64,000 nucleotides of DNA from Thalassobacillus devorans (GTDB lineage: Bacteria; Bacillota; Bacilli; Bacillales; Halobacillaceae), in contig NZ_JAASRY010000004.1 in assembly GCF_011761345.1 (NCBI RefSeq), forward strand, positions 310,001 to 374,000. The letters are read 5' to 3'. A program made the translations under genes and the position numbers. Position 1 is the stretch's first letter. The number at the start of each line of letters is the position of its first letter. The notes below the pieces were generated by a model. That model was not told the DNA's origin. It worked only from the letters and a program-made list of their open reading frames with translations, and did not search any database. Positions 8,888 through 18,243 of this stretch are shown one piece after another.

Positions 8888-8901
8888 CTTTTAACGGTTA
8901 A
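8888..8901. promoter_or_regulatory. 14-bp motif shared with speH (gapB copy)
   Basis: CTTTTAACGGTTAA, the same 14-mer as at 7601-7614, lies about +5 to +18 relative to the predicted gapB transcript start and 27 bp before the ATG. The position fits a roadblock or repressor operator; the protein is unknown. Confidence 0.5.
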
Positions 8902-8912
8902 TTTTCACAAAT

Positions 8913-8943
8913 AGTATAACACATTGTAAGCGTTCATGGTCAA
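8913..8943 (-). promoter_or_regulatory. Promoter of gapB
   Basis: Minus-strand TTGACC (8943-8938), a long 19-bp spacer and TATACT (8918-8913), with an extended -10 TG at the right distance. The wide spacer suggests regulated strength. Confidence 0.6.
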
Positions 8944-8961
8944 TAAAGTTCATATTTTCTT

Positions 8962-8990
8962 TAAAAAAACGACGCTTAATAGCGTCGTTC
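8962..8990 (-). terminator. Terminator after coaE
   Basis: AACGACGC pairs with GCGTCGTT around a 5-nt loop and is followed on the minus strand by seven T. Confidence 0.92.
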
Positions 8991-9010
8991 CCTAAAAAAT
9001 ACCTATTTAA

Positions 9011-9613
9011 TCATCCGATAACCTTCCACTTTTTAAGAATGGCATTTAATTGCTGGTATGATTCTTGTATGCTTCCGTTATTATCAATGACCTCATTTGC
9101 CATTTCTGCTTTTTCTTTAACTGGAAGCTGGGCTTTTATTCTTTGCAAAGCCTCTTCTCTACTGGAATCATCCCTTTCCACTAATCGATTGAGCTGCACA
9201 CCTTCATCTACATAAACCACTATTGTTTTGTCAACAAAATGAGTTAACTTACTTTCAAAAAGTAAAGGGATATCCAATACTACAGCAGGGATATCCTGCT
9301 TACAATAATAGTCACGCTGCTCGATCATACGTTGGCGGACAGCCGGGTGGACAATATCGTTCAATACCTTTCTTTTCTCTTCATCCTGAAAGACGATCGA
9401 TCCTAATTTTTTGCGATCGATTGCACCATCTTCTCTTAAAATAGTTTCGCCAAATTCCGTGACGATTTCCTGATAGGCTTTTTCCCCAGGCTTTACAACT
9501 TCCCTGGATAATTTATCTGCATCAATTACGGGTATATTATAGTCATCAAACATTAATGAAACGGTACTTTTTCCACTGGCTATACTGCCTGTAAGCCCAA
9601 TAACAAGTGTCAC
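9011..9613 (-). CDS. coaE: Dephospho-CoA kinase
   Basis: Phosphorylates dephospho-CoA in the last step of CoA synthesis. The 200-residue protein has the Walker A motif GSIASGKS at residues 9-16, the DADKLSREVV motif after it, and DIPLLFE in the middle, all typical of CoaE. It is the last gene of the run polA-mutM-ytaF-coaE, which has the same order in B. subtilis, and is followed by a strong terminator. The gap to ytaF is 11 bp. Confidence 0.96.
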   Translation of the reverse strand: MTLVIGLTGSIASGKSTVSLMFDDYNIPVIDADKLSREVVKPGEKAYQEIVTEFGETILREDGAIDRKKLGSIVFQDEEKRKVLNDIVHPAVRQRMIEQRDYYCKQDIPAVVLDIPLLFESKLTHFVDKTIVVYVDEGVQLNRLVERDDSSREEALQRIKAQLPVKEKAEMANEVIDNNGSIQESYQQLNAILKKWKVIG

Positions 9614-9624
9614 AGAATCCCTCC

Positions 9625-10239
9625 TTAAACTAACTTGAACATACCCAGAAGTATTAACATGATTCCGGGTACGACCACTGCCTTATCCACCCATTCACAT
9701 TTGCTAAAGCGGTGCCCGAGCTTAAGCCCAGTATATAATAAAAAGCTGGTCATAAACCCAATAGATAAAGCGGTAATAAGTGAGGGGAGCTTCATGAATG
9801 CTGCACTTATCCCCGCTCCCAGTGTGTCTAATGATAAAGCCATAGCCAGCAGGACTGCTTCCCAGCCTTTGATGGAACCCGAATTATCCATATCAGCAAG
9901 CTCCGGGTCTTTTAATATATCAGAAGGAGAAGACCAGGTTGAAGGATCTTTTTCTTCTTCTGATTTTTTGGAAGGCATGAGTGATTGAATCAAAAACCAA
10001 GCACCAAGCCCAATCAGTATAAAGGCCCCCAAATTTTCCCCTGCATGTTCAGGAAGGAAATCATTCAACAAATTGCCTGCCGTAATAGCTACATAAAATA
10101 TCAGGGCTGATAATCCGGCAATCATCATCATCGGCAGGAAGGAAAGCCTTATTTTTTTCAGTCCATAAACGACTCCTAGTCCCAGGCTGTCCAGACTGAC
10201 AGCCATGACAAGTAAAATCAAGGTTGCATAGACTCCCAT
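9625..10239 (-). CDS. ytaF: Sporulation membrane protein YtaF
   Basis: A 204-residue polytopic membrane protein of the MntP/YtaF type. About six hydrophobic segments fall into two similar halves: an N-terminal one starting near LLVMAVSLDSLGLGV and a C-terminal one starting near LLAMALSLDTLGAGI. A charged, Lys/Glu-rich cytoplasmic loop (about 93-115) joins them. The repeated LDSLG/LDTLG motifs suggest an internal duplication like that of the MntP manganese exporters. In B. subtilis it is expressed during sporulation; the substrate is unknown. It is co-transcribed with mutM and coaE. Confidence 0.88.
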   Translation of the reverse strand: MGVYATLILLVMAVSLDSLGLGVVYGLKKIRLSFLPMMMIAGLSALIFYVAITAGNLLNDFLPEHAGENLGAFILIGLGAWFLIQSLMPSKKSEEEKDPSTWSSPSDILKDPELADMDNSGSIKGWEAVLLAMALSLDTLGAGISAAFMKLPSLITALSIGFMTSFLLYTGLKLGHRFSKCEWVDKAVVVPGIMLILLGMFKLV

Positions 10240-10300
10240 TATACGATCTCCTTCTGCAATCGGAATATGAGATAGTATATGGGAATCTATTCACAGTGTG

Positions 10301-11125
10301 TTACTGTTGACAATTACGACAGAAATGAGTACCACGGTTACTGACTCTGATTTTTTCAATCGGAGCTCCACACTGCTGGCAGGGTTCCTCTACTTTTCCA
10401 TAAACAAACAGCCGTTGCTGGAACATACCGATCTGTCCCTGACTGTTGACATAGGAGCGAATGGTGGTACCTCCCTGTTCAACCGCTTCCTGAAGCGTTT
10501 CTATTGCAGCTATCCTGACCTTATCCACTTCCCCGGAAGTGAGGGTATTCGCTTTACGCTCCGGATGGATTCCAGACCGGAATAAGGTTTCATCGACATA
10601 AATATTTCCCAGTCCTGCTACAATACTTTGATCTAACAATACTGCTTTGATAGAACGTTGTGTCTTTTGTAATCTATTATAAAAATAATCCAGGGTAAAA
10701 GAGGAATCGAATGGATCCGGGCCGAGCAGAGCGAGCGGTTTCTGATGTCGTTCTTCCCCTTTTTTAAATAGATGCATGGTCCCGAATTTACGGACATCGT
10801 TATAACGAAGCTCCGTACCGTCATCTAATTGAAAGATGACATGCGTATGTTTCTTTCTTGGTTCTGCTGCAGGATAAACACCATATTTCCCTTCCATTCG
10901 AAGGTGAGAGACCATGGCGATGTCATCAAATTCGACAATTAAAAATTTACCTTTACGATTGATTTCTCTAACTGTCTGACCCTTTAATTCCTGCCTGAAA
11001 GCTTCTGTTTCTAATGGAAGTTTGACGATATTCTCCCATAATACCGTTACATCCGTGATTTTTTTATTTAGTATTAATTTGCGCAAGGTCTGCCTCACAG
11101 TTTCTACCTCAGGTAATTCTGGCAT
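10301..11125 (-). CDS. mutM: Formamidopyrimidine-DNA glycosylase
   Basis: Base-excision repair enzyme that removes 8-oxoguanine and formamidopyrimidines and cleaves the abasic site. The 274-residue protein begins MPELPEVETV, with the catalytic Pro2 and Glu3. It carries the helix-two-turn-helix region (about 165-185, GNIYVDETL) and ends in a zinc finger with CQQCG and CRNC. The start must be this ATG because Pro2 is the nucleophile. It lies 17 bp after polA, so replication-linked repair genes are grouped. Confidence 0.97.
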   Translation of the reverse strand: MPELPEVETVRQTLRKLILNKKITDVTVLWENIVKLPLETEAFRQELKGQTVREINRKGKFLIVEFDDIAMVSHLRMEGKYGVYPAAEPRKKHTHVIFQLDDGTELRYNDVRKFGTMHLFKKGEERHQKPLALLGPDPFDSSFTLDYFYNRLQKTQRSIKAVLLDQSIVAGLGNIYVDETLFRSGIHPERKANTLTSGEVDKVRIAAIETLQEAVEQGGTTIRSYVNSQGQIGMFQQRLFVYGKVEEPCQQCGAPIEKIRVSNRGTHFCRNCQQ

Positions 11126-11142
11126 ACTCTACTTCCCCTTTA

Positions 11143-13779
11143 TTATTTTGCGTCGTACCAGGTCGGACCGTACGATGAATCGACTTTCAGTGGTACGTCT
11201 AACTCTACGGTGTTTTCCATCACATCTGGTACTATCTTCTTCAGCTGTTCAATTTCTTCTTCCGGAGCTTCCAGAATTAGTTCGTCATGGACTTGTAATA
11301 GCAGGTTAGCTTCCAGCTTCTCCTCATCAAGACGATGATGCAAGTCGATCATCGCTTTTTTAATGATATCAGCTGCACTTCCCTGAATAGGTGTGTTCAT
11401 GGCTGTTCGTTCTGCTGCATTCCGGCGATTAAAGTTCCGGCTTGTTAAGTCCGGTAAAAATCTTTTTCTATTCATAAATGTAGTGACAAAACCAGTTTGC
11501 TTGGCATCACGTACGGTTTCTTCCATATAGACTTTGACCCCTGGATAACTTTCTAAATAGCGGTCAATGAATTCCTTAGCTTCTTTCCGTGTAATACTAA
11601 GACTTTGGGATAGACCATATTCGCTGATTCCATATACAATCCCAAAGTTTACAGCTTTCGCATGCCTACGCATTTCACCGGTTACCGCCTCTGCTTCTAC
11701 TTTGAATACTTCCATCGCTGTCTGGGTATGAATATCCCGTCCTTCTTTAAAAGCAGCAATCAGTTTCTCGTCTTGGGCAATATGAGCAAGCACTCGAAGT
11801 TCAATTTGAGAATAGTCACTTGCAAACATCACCCAGCCTGGTTTAGAAGGAATGAATGCCTGACGTATCTTCCGTCCTTCCTCCAAACGTATCGGTATAT
11901 TTTGCAAATTTGGATCCGTCGAACTCAGCCTCCCCGTCTGTGTCAGGGCCTGATTAAAGCGAGTATGGATTTTATGTGTATCGTTATCGACAACTTTTAA
12001 AAGACCTTCAATGTATGTCGACTGCAATTTTCCCAACTGCCTGTAGATCAATAGTTTAGGGATAATCTCATGCTTATCTTCTAACTGTTCTAACACATCC
12101 GCAGAGGTGGAATAGCCTGTCTTTGTTTTTTTGATAACTGGTAATCCTAATTTCTCAAATAATATCGGGCCGAGCTGCTTTGGTGAATTCAAGTTGAATG
12201 TTTCACCTGCCAATTCATAAACCTGCTCTTCGATTTCTTTCAGGCGGGAGCGCAGCTCCTCCCCCATATCTTTCAAGCGCTCCACATCCACCTGGACACC
12301 GCGGTGTTCCATTTCACCAAGAATCAAGGCGAGAGGCATTTCCAGATCATGATATAATTCTAACTGATGGTTAGCTTTTAATTGTTCTTCAACTTTGTCT
12401 TTCAGTTTATAAAGCAAGGTAGCTTTTCTAGCCATATGCTCAGCTAATTTCTCGACGTCAGGACGTTTGATTTTAGCTCCTCTTCCATAGACCTCTTCAT
12501 CATATTGAACCGAAGTTTCTCCCATTCGATGGGCAATAGATGGGATATCATGGTTGTTTTCCGATGGGTTAATCAAATAGGAAGCAAGCAGGAGATCAAA
12601 TTCTACCCCTTTTAAATGAATGCCTTTACGCAACAATGCAACTACCGTTCTTTTTGCATCAAATACCCATTTTCGCTTCCGAGCATTTTTGGCCCACTCA
12701 CAGAATACATCGGACTCGGCAGCCGCATCTACCGGGATAAAATACTTCTTATCTTTATTGACAATGGTAATACCTTCGATTTCAGCATGGTGATAATTTT
12801 CGTGCAACATCTCTACATATATTGCTTCCGTACCAGTAAACACTTCATCAGTTAATTCTGTTACGTGTTCCACTTCTATTTCAGGAAGCTCTTCTGCTGC
12901 CTCTTCCGCTTGCTGATCGGAACCATCCACTCGTCCTAACAGCGATTGAAATCCCAGGTCTTTAAAAATATTGCTTACGCCGCGATTACTATACCCTTCA
13001 TATGTCAAATCTTCCAAGCCGATTGTGACTGGTGAGTCTCTTTTAATCGTGACCAGCTGTTTACTCATAAAGGCATCATCTTTATGATTTTCCAATTTTT
13101 CCTTCAGCTTACCTTTCACTTCCGTAATATTCTCATAGAGGTTCTCCAATGTATCGAATTGCTTCAACAATTTAACGGCGGTTTTTTCTCCAACCCCAGG
13201 CACCCCTGGAATGTTATCGGAATTATCTCCCATCAATGCTTTCAAATCGATAACCTGATCCGGACGAATTCCCATTTTATCTGCAAGGAAAGCCGGATCA
13301 TATTTTTCCACGTTTGAAATTCCTTTTCTCGTTAGAGTGACATCGATATGATCAGAAACCAGCTGGAGAAGGTCTTTATCCCCTGAAATTACATTGACGT
13401 CCCAGCCTTTTTTCTCTGCACTTTGTGATAACGTGCCGATGATGTCATCCGCTTCATATTGCTCCAGTTGATAATGCGGGATGCTGAATGCATCCAACAA
13501 TTCCTTCAGTACAGGAAATTGTTCTGAAAGTTCAGGTGGGGTCTTTTGTCTGCCGCCTTTGTAATCTTCATATGTTTTGTGACGGAACGTGGTCTTACCT
13601 GCATCGAATGCCACGAGAATGTGATCGGGTTTATCTTCTTCTAAAATCCTGAGAAGCATGGTAGTAAAACCATATACTGCATTCGTATAAATTCCCTTAT
13701 CATTATTCAATAATGGCAAGGCAAAAAATGCACGGTAAGCAATGCTGTTGCCATCAATCAATACTAACTTATCTGCCAT
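11143..13779 (-). CDS. polA: DNA polymerase I
   Basis: Fills gaps and removes Okazaki primers. The 878-residue protein has an N-terminal 5'-3' exonuclease (about 1-290, with GVPGVGEKTA), a middle exonuclease-like domain and a C-terminal polymerase domain with DYSQIELRVLAH and QVHDE, which carry the catalytic aspartates. In Bacillus relatives the proofreading exonuclease is inactive; the middle domain here lacks an obvious DxE pair, in line with that. Length is typical. It heads the polA-mutM-ytaF-coaE cluster. Confidence 0.98.
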   Translation of the reverse strand: MADKLVLIDGNSIAYRAFFALPLLNNDKGIYTNAVYGFTTMLLRILEEDKPDHILVAFDAGKTTFRHKTYEDYKGGRQKTPPELSEQFPVLKELLDAFSIPHYQLEQYEADDIIGTLSQSAEKKGWDVNVISGDKDLLQLVSDHIDVTLTRKGISNVEKYDPAFLADKMGIRPDQVIDLKALMGDNSDNIPGVPGVGEKTAVKLLKQFDTLENLYENITEVKGKLKEKLENHKDDAFMSKQLVTIKRDSPVTIGLEDLTYEGYSNRGVSNIFKDLGFQSLLGRVDGSDQQAEEAAEELPEIEVEHVTELTDEVFTGTEAIYVEMLHENYHHAEIEGITIVNKDKKYFIPVDAAAESDVFCEWAKNARKRKWVFDAKRTVVALLRKGIHLKGVEFDLLLASYLINPSENNHDIPSIAHRMGETSVQYDEEVYGRGAKIKRPDVEKLAEHMARKATLLYKLKDKVEEQLKANHQLELYHDLEMPLALILGEMEHRGVQVDVERLKDMGEELRSRLKEIEEQVYELAGETFNLNSPKQLGPILFEKLGLPVIKKTKTGYSTSADVLEQLEDKHEIIPKLLIYRQLGKLQSTYIEGLLKVVDNDTHKIHTRFNQALTQTGRLSSTDPNLQNIPIRLEEGRKIRQAFIPSKPGWVMFASDYSQIELRVLAHIAQDEKLIAAFKEGRDIHTQTAMEVFKVEAEAVTGEMRRHAKAVNFGIVYGISEYGLSQSLSITRKEAKEFIDRYLESYPGVKVYMEETVRDAKQTGFVTTFMNRKRFLPDLTSRNFNRRNAAERTAMNTPIQGSAADIIKKAMIDLHHRLDEEKLEANLLLQVHDELILEAPEEEIEQLKKIVPDVMENTVELDVPLKVDSSYGPTWYDAK

Positions 13780-14069
13780 GATTCCACTCCTTCAAAACTT
13801 TATACCGGGTCACAGACCTGGGGGGTTGTATGGCTCTTTTCTCTGTCATTAGTTTTCTAAGTAAAATTACTGCCGTATCTATTCTATCATGATTGAATGA
13901 TAGAAGAAAAAAGCCCCCCTCGGATAGAGCCATTTTGCTACCTTCATATTTCTAAAAGTCAATAAAAAAAGCAGCCGTTAATGGCTGCTTAGAAAGAGAA
14001 ACACCCTGGATGAAGGGGTAATTAAAGCATAGCAAAACTATTTAAAGGAAAAATTAAGCAATTGTTAAT
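13780..14069. other. Intergenic region phoR-polA
   Basis: 290 bp without a gene. It holds the phoR terminator (13963-13994) and a weaker GGCTC/GGGCT hairpin with a T run near 13902-13930. The polA ribosome site GAAGGAGTGGAA lies at its left end. No convincing polA promoter was found. Confidence 0.6.
13963..13994 (-). terminator. Terminator after phoR
   Basis: AAGCAGCC pairs with GGCTGCTT around a 6-nt loop, with a T run on the minus strand. Confidence 0.9.
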
Positions 14070-15815
14070 TTAGTGTAAACGTTTAGGCAAGGTAACATGG
14101 AAGGTAGTACCTTTCCCAGGCTCACTATCCACCTCAATTTTCCCTTCGTGAACTTCCAGGATGTGCTTTGCGATTGCCAGGCCGAGGCCGGTTCCTCCAG
14201 AGTTTCTGCTGCGTGCTTTGTCTACCCGGTAAAACCGCTCAAAGATCCTCGGTATTTCTTCTTTAGGGATACCGATCCCAGTATCTGTTATCGATACGTG
14301 CACCTTATCTTCCAGTTGGCGAAGGATAAGCGTGATTTCCCCATTTTGAGAGCTATAACTTACCGCATTCGTCAGCAAATTGAGGAAAAGCTGTTTTAAC
14401 CTTGCCGAATCACCTTCTATCAAAGAGTCAGGATCCATATCTTTTCGGATACGAATCGTTTTCTTCTCCGCACTCGGTTCTATGATGGTAAGTAGATCTT
14501 GCAATAATTGGTCCAGCCTGATATTTTCCAGGTTCAAATTAAATTCAGCTTTTTCAAGTTTTGACAGCTCTAGCAGATCCTTTATCAAGGTTTGCAGCCT
14601 GGTACTTTCTTTATAAATAATATTAAGGAATTGATCGACTAGGGCAGGATCCTTCATAGCCCCGTCTAATAAAGTTTCTGAGAATCCACGTATGGAAGTT
14701 ATCGGTGTTTTTAATTCATGAGAAACATTAGCAACAAAATCTTTCCTCATTTGCTCCAGTCGCTTCAATTCTGTAATATCATGGAAGACTAAAACTACTC
14801 CCTTCCACTTTCCACTTTCATTAAAAATAGGAGCTCCCGTAATCTCCATATGTTTCCGGTCGATATTGATCGGTAAGACAAAAGTTTCTCTTACTGTCTT
14901 TTCTAACATGAACACCGATTGAATCGCTTCATGGATCGAGGGATAAGGAATGGCATCATAATATAGTCTCCCTACGTATTCTTTCGGGCTACCTGTAAAA
15001 CTTTTTAAGAAAGCACGATTTACCAGATGAATATAACCTTTCTCATCAATCATTAATACGCCACTGCCCATGTTATTGATAACCGCTTCTAATCTATTTT
15101 CCTGCATATCTTGTTCTATGGTCATCTCCTGAAGGTTACGGGCGAGAATATTAATCGATTCGCTTAGTTTTTTTGCTTCACCAAAATAACCTTCATAAGT
15201 CCTTGCTTTATAATTGCCTTCTGCTAATTGGTGTGCCGTATCAGCAGCTGACCGGATCGGTTTGATATATTTTTCAAATATCTTATAACCGATAATGGCA
15301 ATAATCACTAAGCCAAGCAGCATGGTAAATGAAATCAGCAGCCATATATTCTTTGTGATATTTTCCAACGATGTGACAGGGGTAATGACCACCAGTGTTC
15401 CATTGACTTCATTGGTATCCATGGCTACAGGGTAATAATAATCACTTCTTACAAACTGTCCGGGTGCTCCGTCCTCTTGCATAGCAGTCGCTGTTTCGAT
15501 AGCTTCTTTTTCATGCGTGCTTTCCTTATGGAGTATTGGCATTGTATTAATTTGAAGTTGTTTATCTTCATCGATAAAAATAAAAGCAGAATTAATTTCC
15601 TGACTGAATTTTTCCAGACCTTCTATGTCATAATGATCATTATCGACATAGCGTTCAAATGCCCCGGCATAATAATCACTTTCATTCTGGATACGTTCCT
15701 CAAATAAAGTGACGAAATAACTATGGGTAAGCTGAGCTAATATAACTCCTAAACCAAGCATAATGAGGAAAGCAAGAAGCGTATAAGTGATTAATGGTCG
15801 AGCATACGCTCTCAT
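14070..15815 (-). CDS. phoR: Phosphate-regulon sensor histidine kinase PhoR
   Basis: Membrane sensor kinase that phosphorylates PhoP under phosphate limitation. The 581-residue protein has a first membrane helix (about 8-30), an extracytoplasmic region, a second helix (about 158-178), HAMP, a PAS domain (about 240-350), the phospho-acceptor motif HELKTPITS, and an HATPase domain with NLLTNA and GGTGLGLA. It directly abuts phoP (1 bp apart). Pairing with PhoP and position next to mdh/polA match B. subtilis PhoR; the two-component type is clear, the phosphate role is inferred from homology. Confidence 0.94.
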   Translation of the reverse strand: MRAYARPLITYTLLAFLIMLGLGVILAQLTHSYFVTLFEERIQNESDYYAGAFERYVDNDHYDIEGLEKFSQEINSAFIFIDEDKQLQINTMPILHKESTHEKEAIETATAMQEDGAPGQFVRSDYYYPVAMDTNEVNGTLVVITPVTSLENITKNIWLLISFTMLLGLVIIAIIGYKIFEKYIKPIRSAADTAHQLAEGNYKARTYEGYFGEAKKLSESINILARNLQEMTIEQDMQENRLEAVINNMGSGVLMIDEKGYIHLVNRAFLKSFTGSPKEYVGRLYYDAIPYPSIHEAIQSVFMLEKTVRETFVLPINIDRKHMEITGAPIFNESGKWKGVVLVFHDITELKRLEQMRKDFVANVSHELKTPITSIRGFSETLLDGAMKDPALVDQFLNIIYKESTRLQTLIKDLLELSKLEKAEFNLNLENIRLDQLLQDLLTIIEPSAEKKTIRIRKDMDPDSLIEGDSARLKQLFLNLLTNAVSYSSQNGEITLILRQLEDKVHVSITDTGIGIPKEEIPRIFERFYRVDKARSRNSGGTGLGLAIAKHILEVHEGKIEVDSEPGKGTTFHVTLPKRLH

Positions 15816-16511
15816 TTATTTAGGCTCCTCCATTTTATAGCCTAACCCACGTATGGTTTTAATGTAGACCGGTTTCTTAGTATCCGGTTCAATTTTCTCC
15901 CGTAAGTGGCTGACATGAACATCCACGATTCTCGTGTCCCCCACAAAATCATAATTCCAAACAGCGCTCAACAATTGATCTCGTGCTAAGACTTTTCCTT
16001 TATGCTTAGCAAGATATAATAGTAATTCAAACTCTTTCGGTGTAAAAATCAATTGCTTTCCGTGGATAGTAGCTTCGTATTGTTGCGGATAAATGACCAG
16101 GTTGGCTATCTCGATTACATCTTTCTTCTCTTCCTGAACCGTACGGTTGGCCCTTCTTAAAATTGCTTTTATTCTTGCTACCACTTCCCGTGGGCTAAAA
16201 GGTTTCGTCAAATAATCATCCGCTCCAAGTTCCAGTCCAAGGACTTTGTCGAATTCATCATCTTTGGCTGTCAGCATAAGAATAGGGGTATCCATCTTAT
16301 TAATGCGGAGTTGTTTGCACACGTCCATTCCATCCAACTCTGGCAGCATAATGTCCAAAACAATCAAGTCATAATCATTCTCTTCTGCTTTATGTAAGGC
16401 TTCAGAACCATCATAGGCTACATCCGTATCATAACCCGCCTGGTCAATATTGTACTTCAACAATGTCACAATAGATTCTTCATCATCTACAATTAATATC
16501 TTTTCTGCCAT
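15816..16511 (-). CDS. phoP: Response regulator PhoP
   Basis: OmpR-type DNA-binding regulator of the phosphate starvation response. The 231-residue product has a receiver domain with acidic pair DD (9-10), phospho-acceptor Asp53 in VLDIMLPE and the conserved TAKD and K residues, then a winged helix ending in TIRGLGYKMEEPK. I chose the ATG at 16511, spaced 5 nt from GAGAGGTGAT; an earlier in-frame GTG lies within the ribosome site. It is followed without a gap by phoR. Confidence 0.95.
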   Translation of the reverse strand: MAEKILIVDDEESIVTLLKYNIDQAGYDTDVAYDGSEALHKAEENDYDLIVLDIMLPELDGMDVCKQLRINKMDTPILMLTAKDDEFDKVLGLELGADDYLTKPFSPREVVARIKAILRRANRTVQEEKKDVIEIANLVIYPQQYEATIHGKQLIFTPKEFELLLYLAKHKGKVLARDQLLSAVWNYDFVGDTRIVDVHVSHLREKIEPDTKKPVYIKTIRGLGYKMEEPK

Positions 16512-16648
16512 TTTAATCACCTCTCGAAGAAACTATCTTAATCATACAATGAACATCTGCGTTTGAACATAGGTGAAATTGATAGGTGGCTGCTACTCTC
16601 GCTTCGTAAAAGTCTTCCCTATGGCTTTAATCCTATTCTTCCGATCCA

Positions 16649-16693
16649 TTAAAAATGTCAGGAAGGCTTTATAACAGCGTTCCTGACATTTTC
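16649..16693 (-). terminator. Terminator after the MaoC-like gene
   Basis: A 13-bp stem AAAATGTCAGGAA/TTCCTGACATTTT with a 15- to 16-nt loop. It can work in either direction and separates the MaoC-like gene from phoP. Confidence 0.85.
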
Positions 16694-16713
16694 AACTATA
16701 TCATCTGTCTATA

Positions 16714-17190
16714 TCAATAAAAATTCTCTAAAGATTTGGCAGTCATGGATTCCGGTTCATAAGGAGGAGAAACTACTGCTACTCCTTTAATCACCTCATG
16801 ATCATCCGAATCTTTCACTAGGATTGATAAAGTTACAGAATGCTTGGCAGTATCCTTTTCCACAACTTCTAATCGGAAAGAGAGATCTGCATAATGATAA
16901 ACAGGCTTGGGAAAATCCATCTCCTGCCGCAAAATGTGACTTCCTGGACCTGGCAATTGCATGGAAATCAGAGAAGAAATCATTCCCTGCAGCATCACCG
17001 TCGGAGCTACCGGTCGTTTGAACGGTGTTTGCGATGCATAATCGTGCTGGATATAAAGCGGGTTTGCATCATCAGACAGTCCTAAATACATTAACAAGTC
17101 CCGATCTTCTATCGTTTTTTCCGTTGTATAATGGTCGCCAACCTTCAATTCATTAATTTTTTTGCCAAGTTTGCGTTTTCTACCTATCAT
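16714..17190 (-). CDS. MaoC/hot-dog-fold dehydratase-like protein
   Basis: A 158-residue single hot-dog domain resembling MaoC-type (R)-enoyl-CoA hydratases and the dehydratase half of FabZ-like enzymes. The segment DANPLYIQHDYASQTPFKRPVAPTVMLQGMISSL contains the D-x5-H and downstream Gly-rich helix typical of MaoC. The substrate cannot be told. I start it at the ATG at 17190, with AAAGGGGGCG upstream; the longer reading frame runs back through the mdh terminator. In B. subtilis mdh is followed directly by phoP, so this gene is an insertion between them. Confidence 0.8.
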   Translation of the reverse strand: MIGRKRKLGKKINELKVGDHYTTEKTIEDRDLLMYLGLSDDANPLYIQHDYASQTPFKRPVAPTVMLQGMISSLISMQLPGPGSHILRQEMDFPKPVYHYADLSFRLEVVEKDTAKHSVTLSILVKDSDDHEVIKGVAVVSPPYEPESMTAKSLENFY

Positions 17191-17231
17191 TACATCGCCC
17201 CCTTTAATGTAAACGCTTTCTTTCATTGTAA

Positions 17232-17262
17232 TAAAAGGGATTCGAGGTACACCCCGAATCCC
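17232..17262 (-). terminator. Terminator after mdh
   Basis: GGGATTCG (17237-17244) pairs with CGAATCCC (17255-17262), followed on the minus strand by TTTTATT. It rules out the longer start of the MaoC-like gene. Confidence 0.88.
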
Positions 17263-17278
17263 CATTATTCAATCACCT

Positions 17279-18217
17279 TTATTGTAAAATGGTAAGAACC
17301 TTTTTAACAGACTCTGCAGACTTATCTAATTGCTCTTTTTCTTCATCTGTCAACTCAAGTTCGATTATTTCTTCGATACCATTTCCACCTAGAATGGTTG
17401 GTACACCCAGGTAAATGCCATCATAGCCATACTCGCCTTCCAGGTAGGCAATGGATGGTATGACACGACGTTGATCCTTCAAAATAGCTTCTGCCATTTG
17501 GACTAATGATGCGGCTGGAGCATAATAGGCACTTCCGTTCCCAAGAAGGTTGACGATTTCACCGCCACCTTTACGGGTGCGCTCTACAATTGCATCCAGG
17601 CGATCTTTTGAGATGAGCTTCTCAAGTGGGATACCACCTGCGAAAGAGTAGCGGATTAATGGAACCATATCATCCCCATGACCACCTAGAACAAATCCGG
17701 TAATATCTTTAACAGACAAGTTCAATTCTTGTGCTACAAACGTACGGAATCGCGCCGTATCAAGCACACCGGATTGACCGATGACGCGGTTTTTAGGGAA
17801 GCCTGCTTCCTGAAATACAGAGTAAGTCATTGCATCGACCGGGTTTGTCAATACAACAATCAGGCAGTCAGGTGAGTACTTAACGATTTCTTTCGTAACA
17901 CTCTTCATGATTTTTGAGTTGGTGCTTACGAGGTCGTCCCGGCTCATACCAGGCTTACGAGCGATTCCGGCAGTAATAATCACCAGATCAGATTCCTTCG
18001 TATCCTCATAGCTGGCAGTACCGATGATATTGGAATCAAAACCTTGCACCGGGCTTGCTTCAAGCATATCCAAAGCTTTCCCTTTTGTTGGGTCTTCCAT
18101 ATCAGGTATATCTACCAAAACTACATCTCCAAGTTCCTTCTGAGCCAGCATTAGTGCTGTGGTAGCACCAGTAAAACCTCCACCGATTACTGAAATCTTT
18201 TTACGTGTGATTCCCAT
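17279..18217 (-). CDS. mdh: Malate dehydrogenase
   Basis: Oxidises malate to oxaloacetate with NAD in the TCA cycle. The 312-residue protein of the LDH-like MDH type has the Rossmann motif [12 protein letters not shown], the substrate-binding arginines in [10 protein letters not shown] and the catalytic GGHGDDMV. Start ATG with GGAAGGGGA upstream. It closes the citZ-icd-mdh cluster, 26 bp after icd, and has a terminator right behind it. Confidence 0.97.
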   Translation of the reverse strand: MGITRKKISVIGGGFTGATTALMLAQKELGDVVLVDIPDMEDPTKGKALDMLEASPVQGFDSNIIGTASYEDTKESDLVIITAGIARKPGMSRDDLVSTNSKIMKSVTKEIVKYSPDCLIVVLTNPVDAMTYSVFQEAGFPKNRVIGQSGVLDTARFRTFVAQELNLSVKDITGFVLGGHGDDMVPLIRYSFAGGIPLEKLISKDRLDAIVERTRKGGGEIVNLLGNGSAYYAPAASLVQMAEAILKDQRRVIPSIAYLEGEYGYDGIYLGVPTILGGNGIEEIIELELTDEEKEQLDKSAESVKKVLTILQ

Positions 18218-18243
18218 TTTAATCCCCTTCCCTGTCCTGTGGA

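Noticed and set aside
17191-17265. Longer start for the MaoC-like gene
   Set aside because: The extension reads through the mdh terminator hairpin; the ATG at 17190 has the ribosome site.
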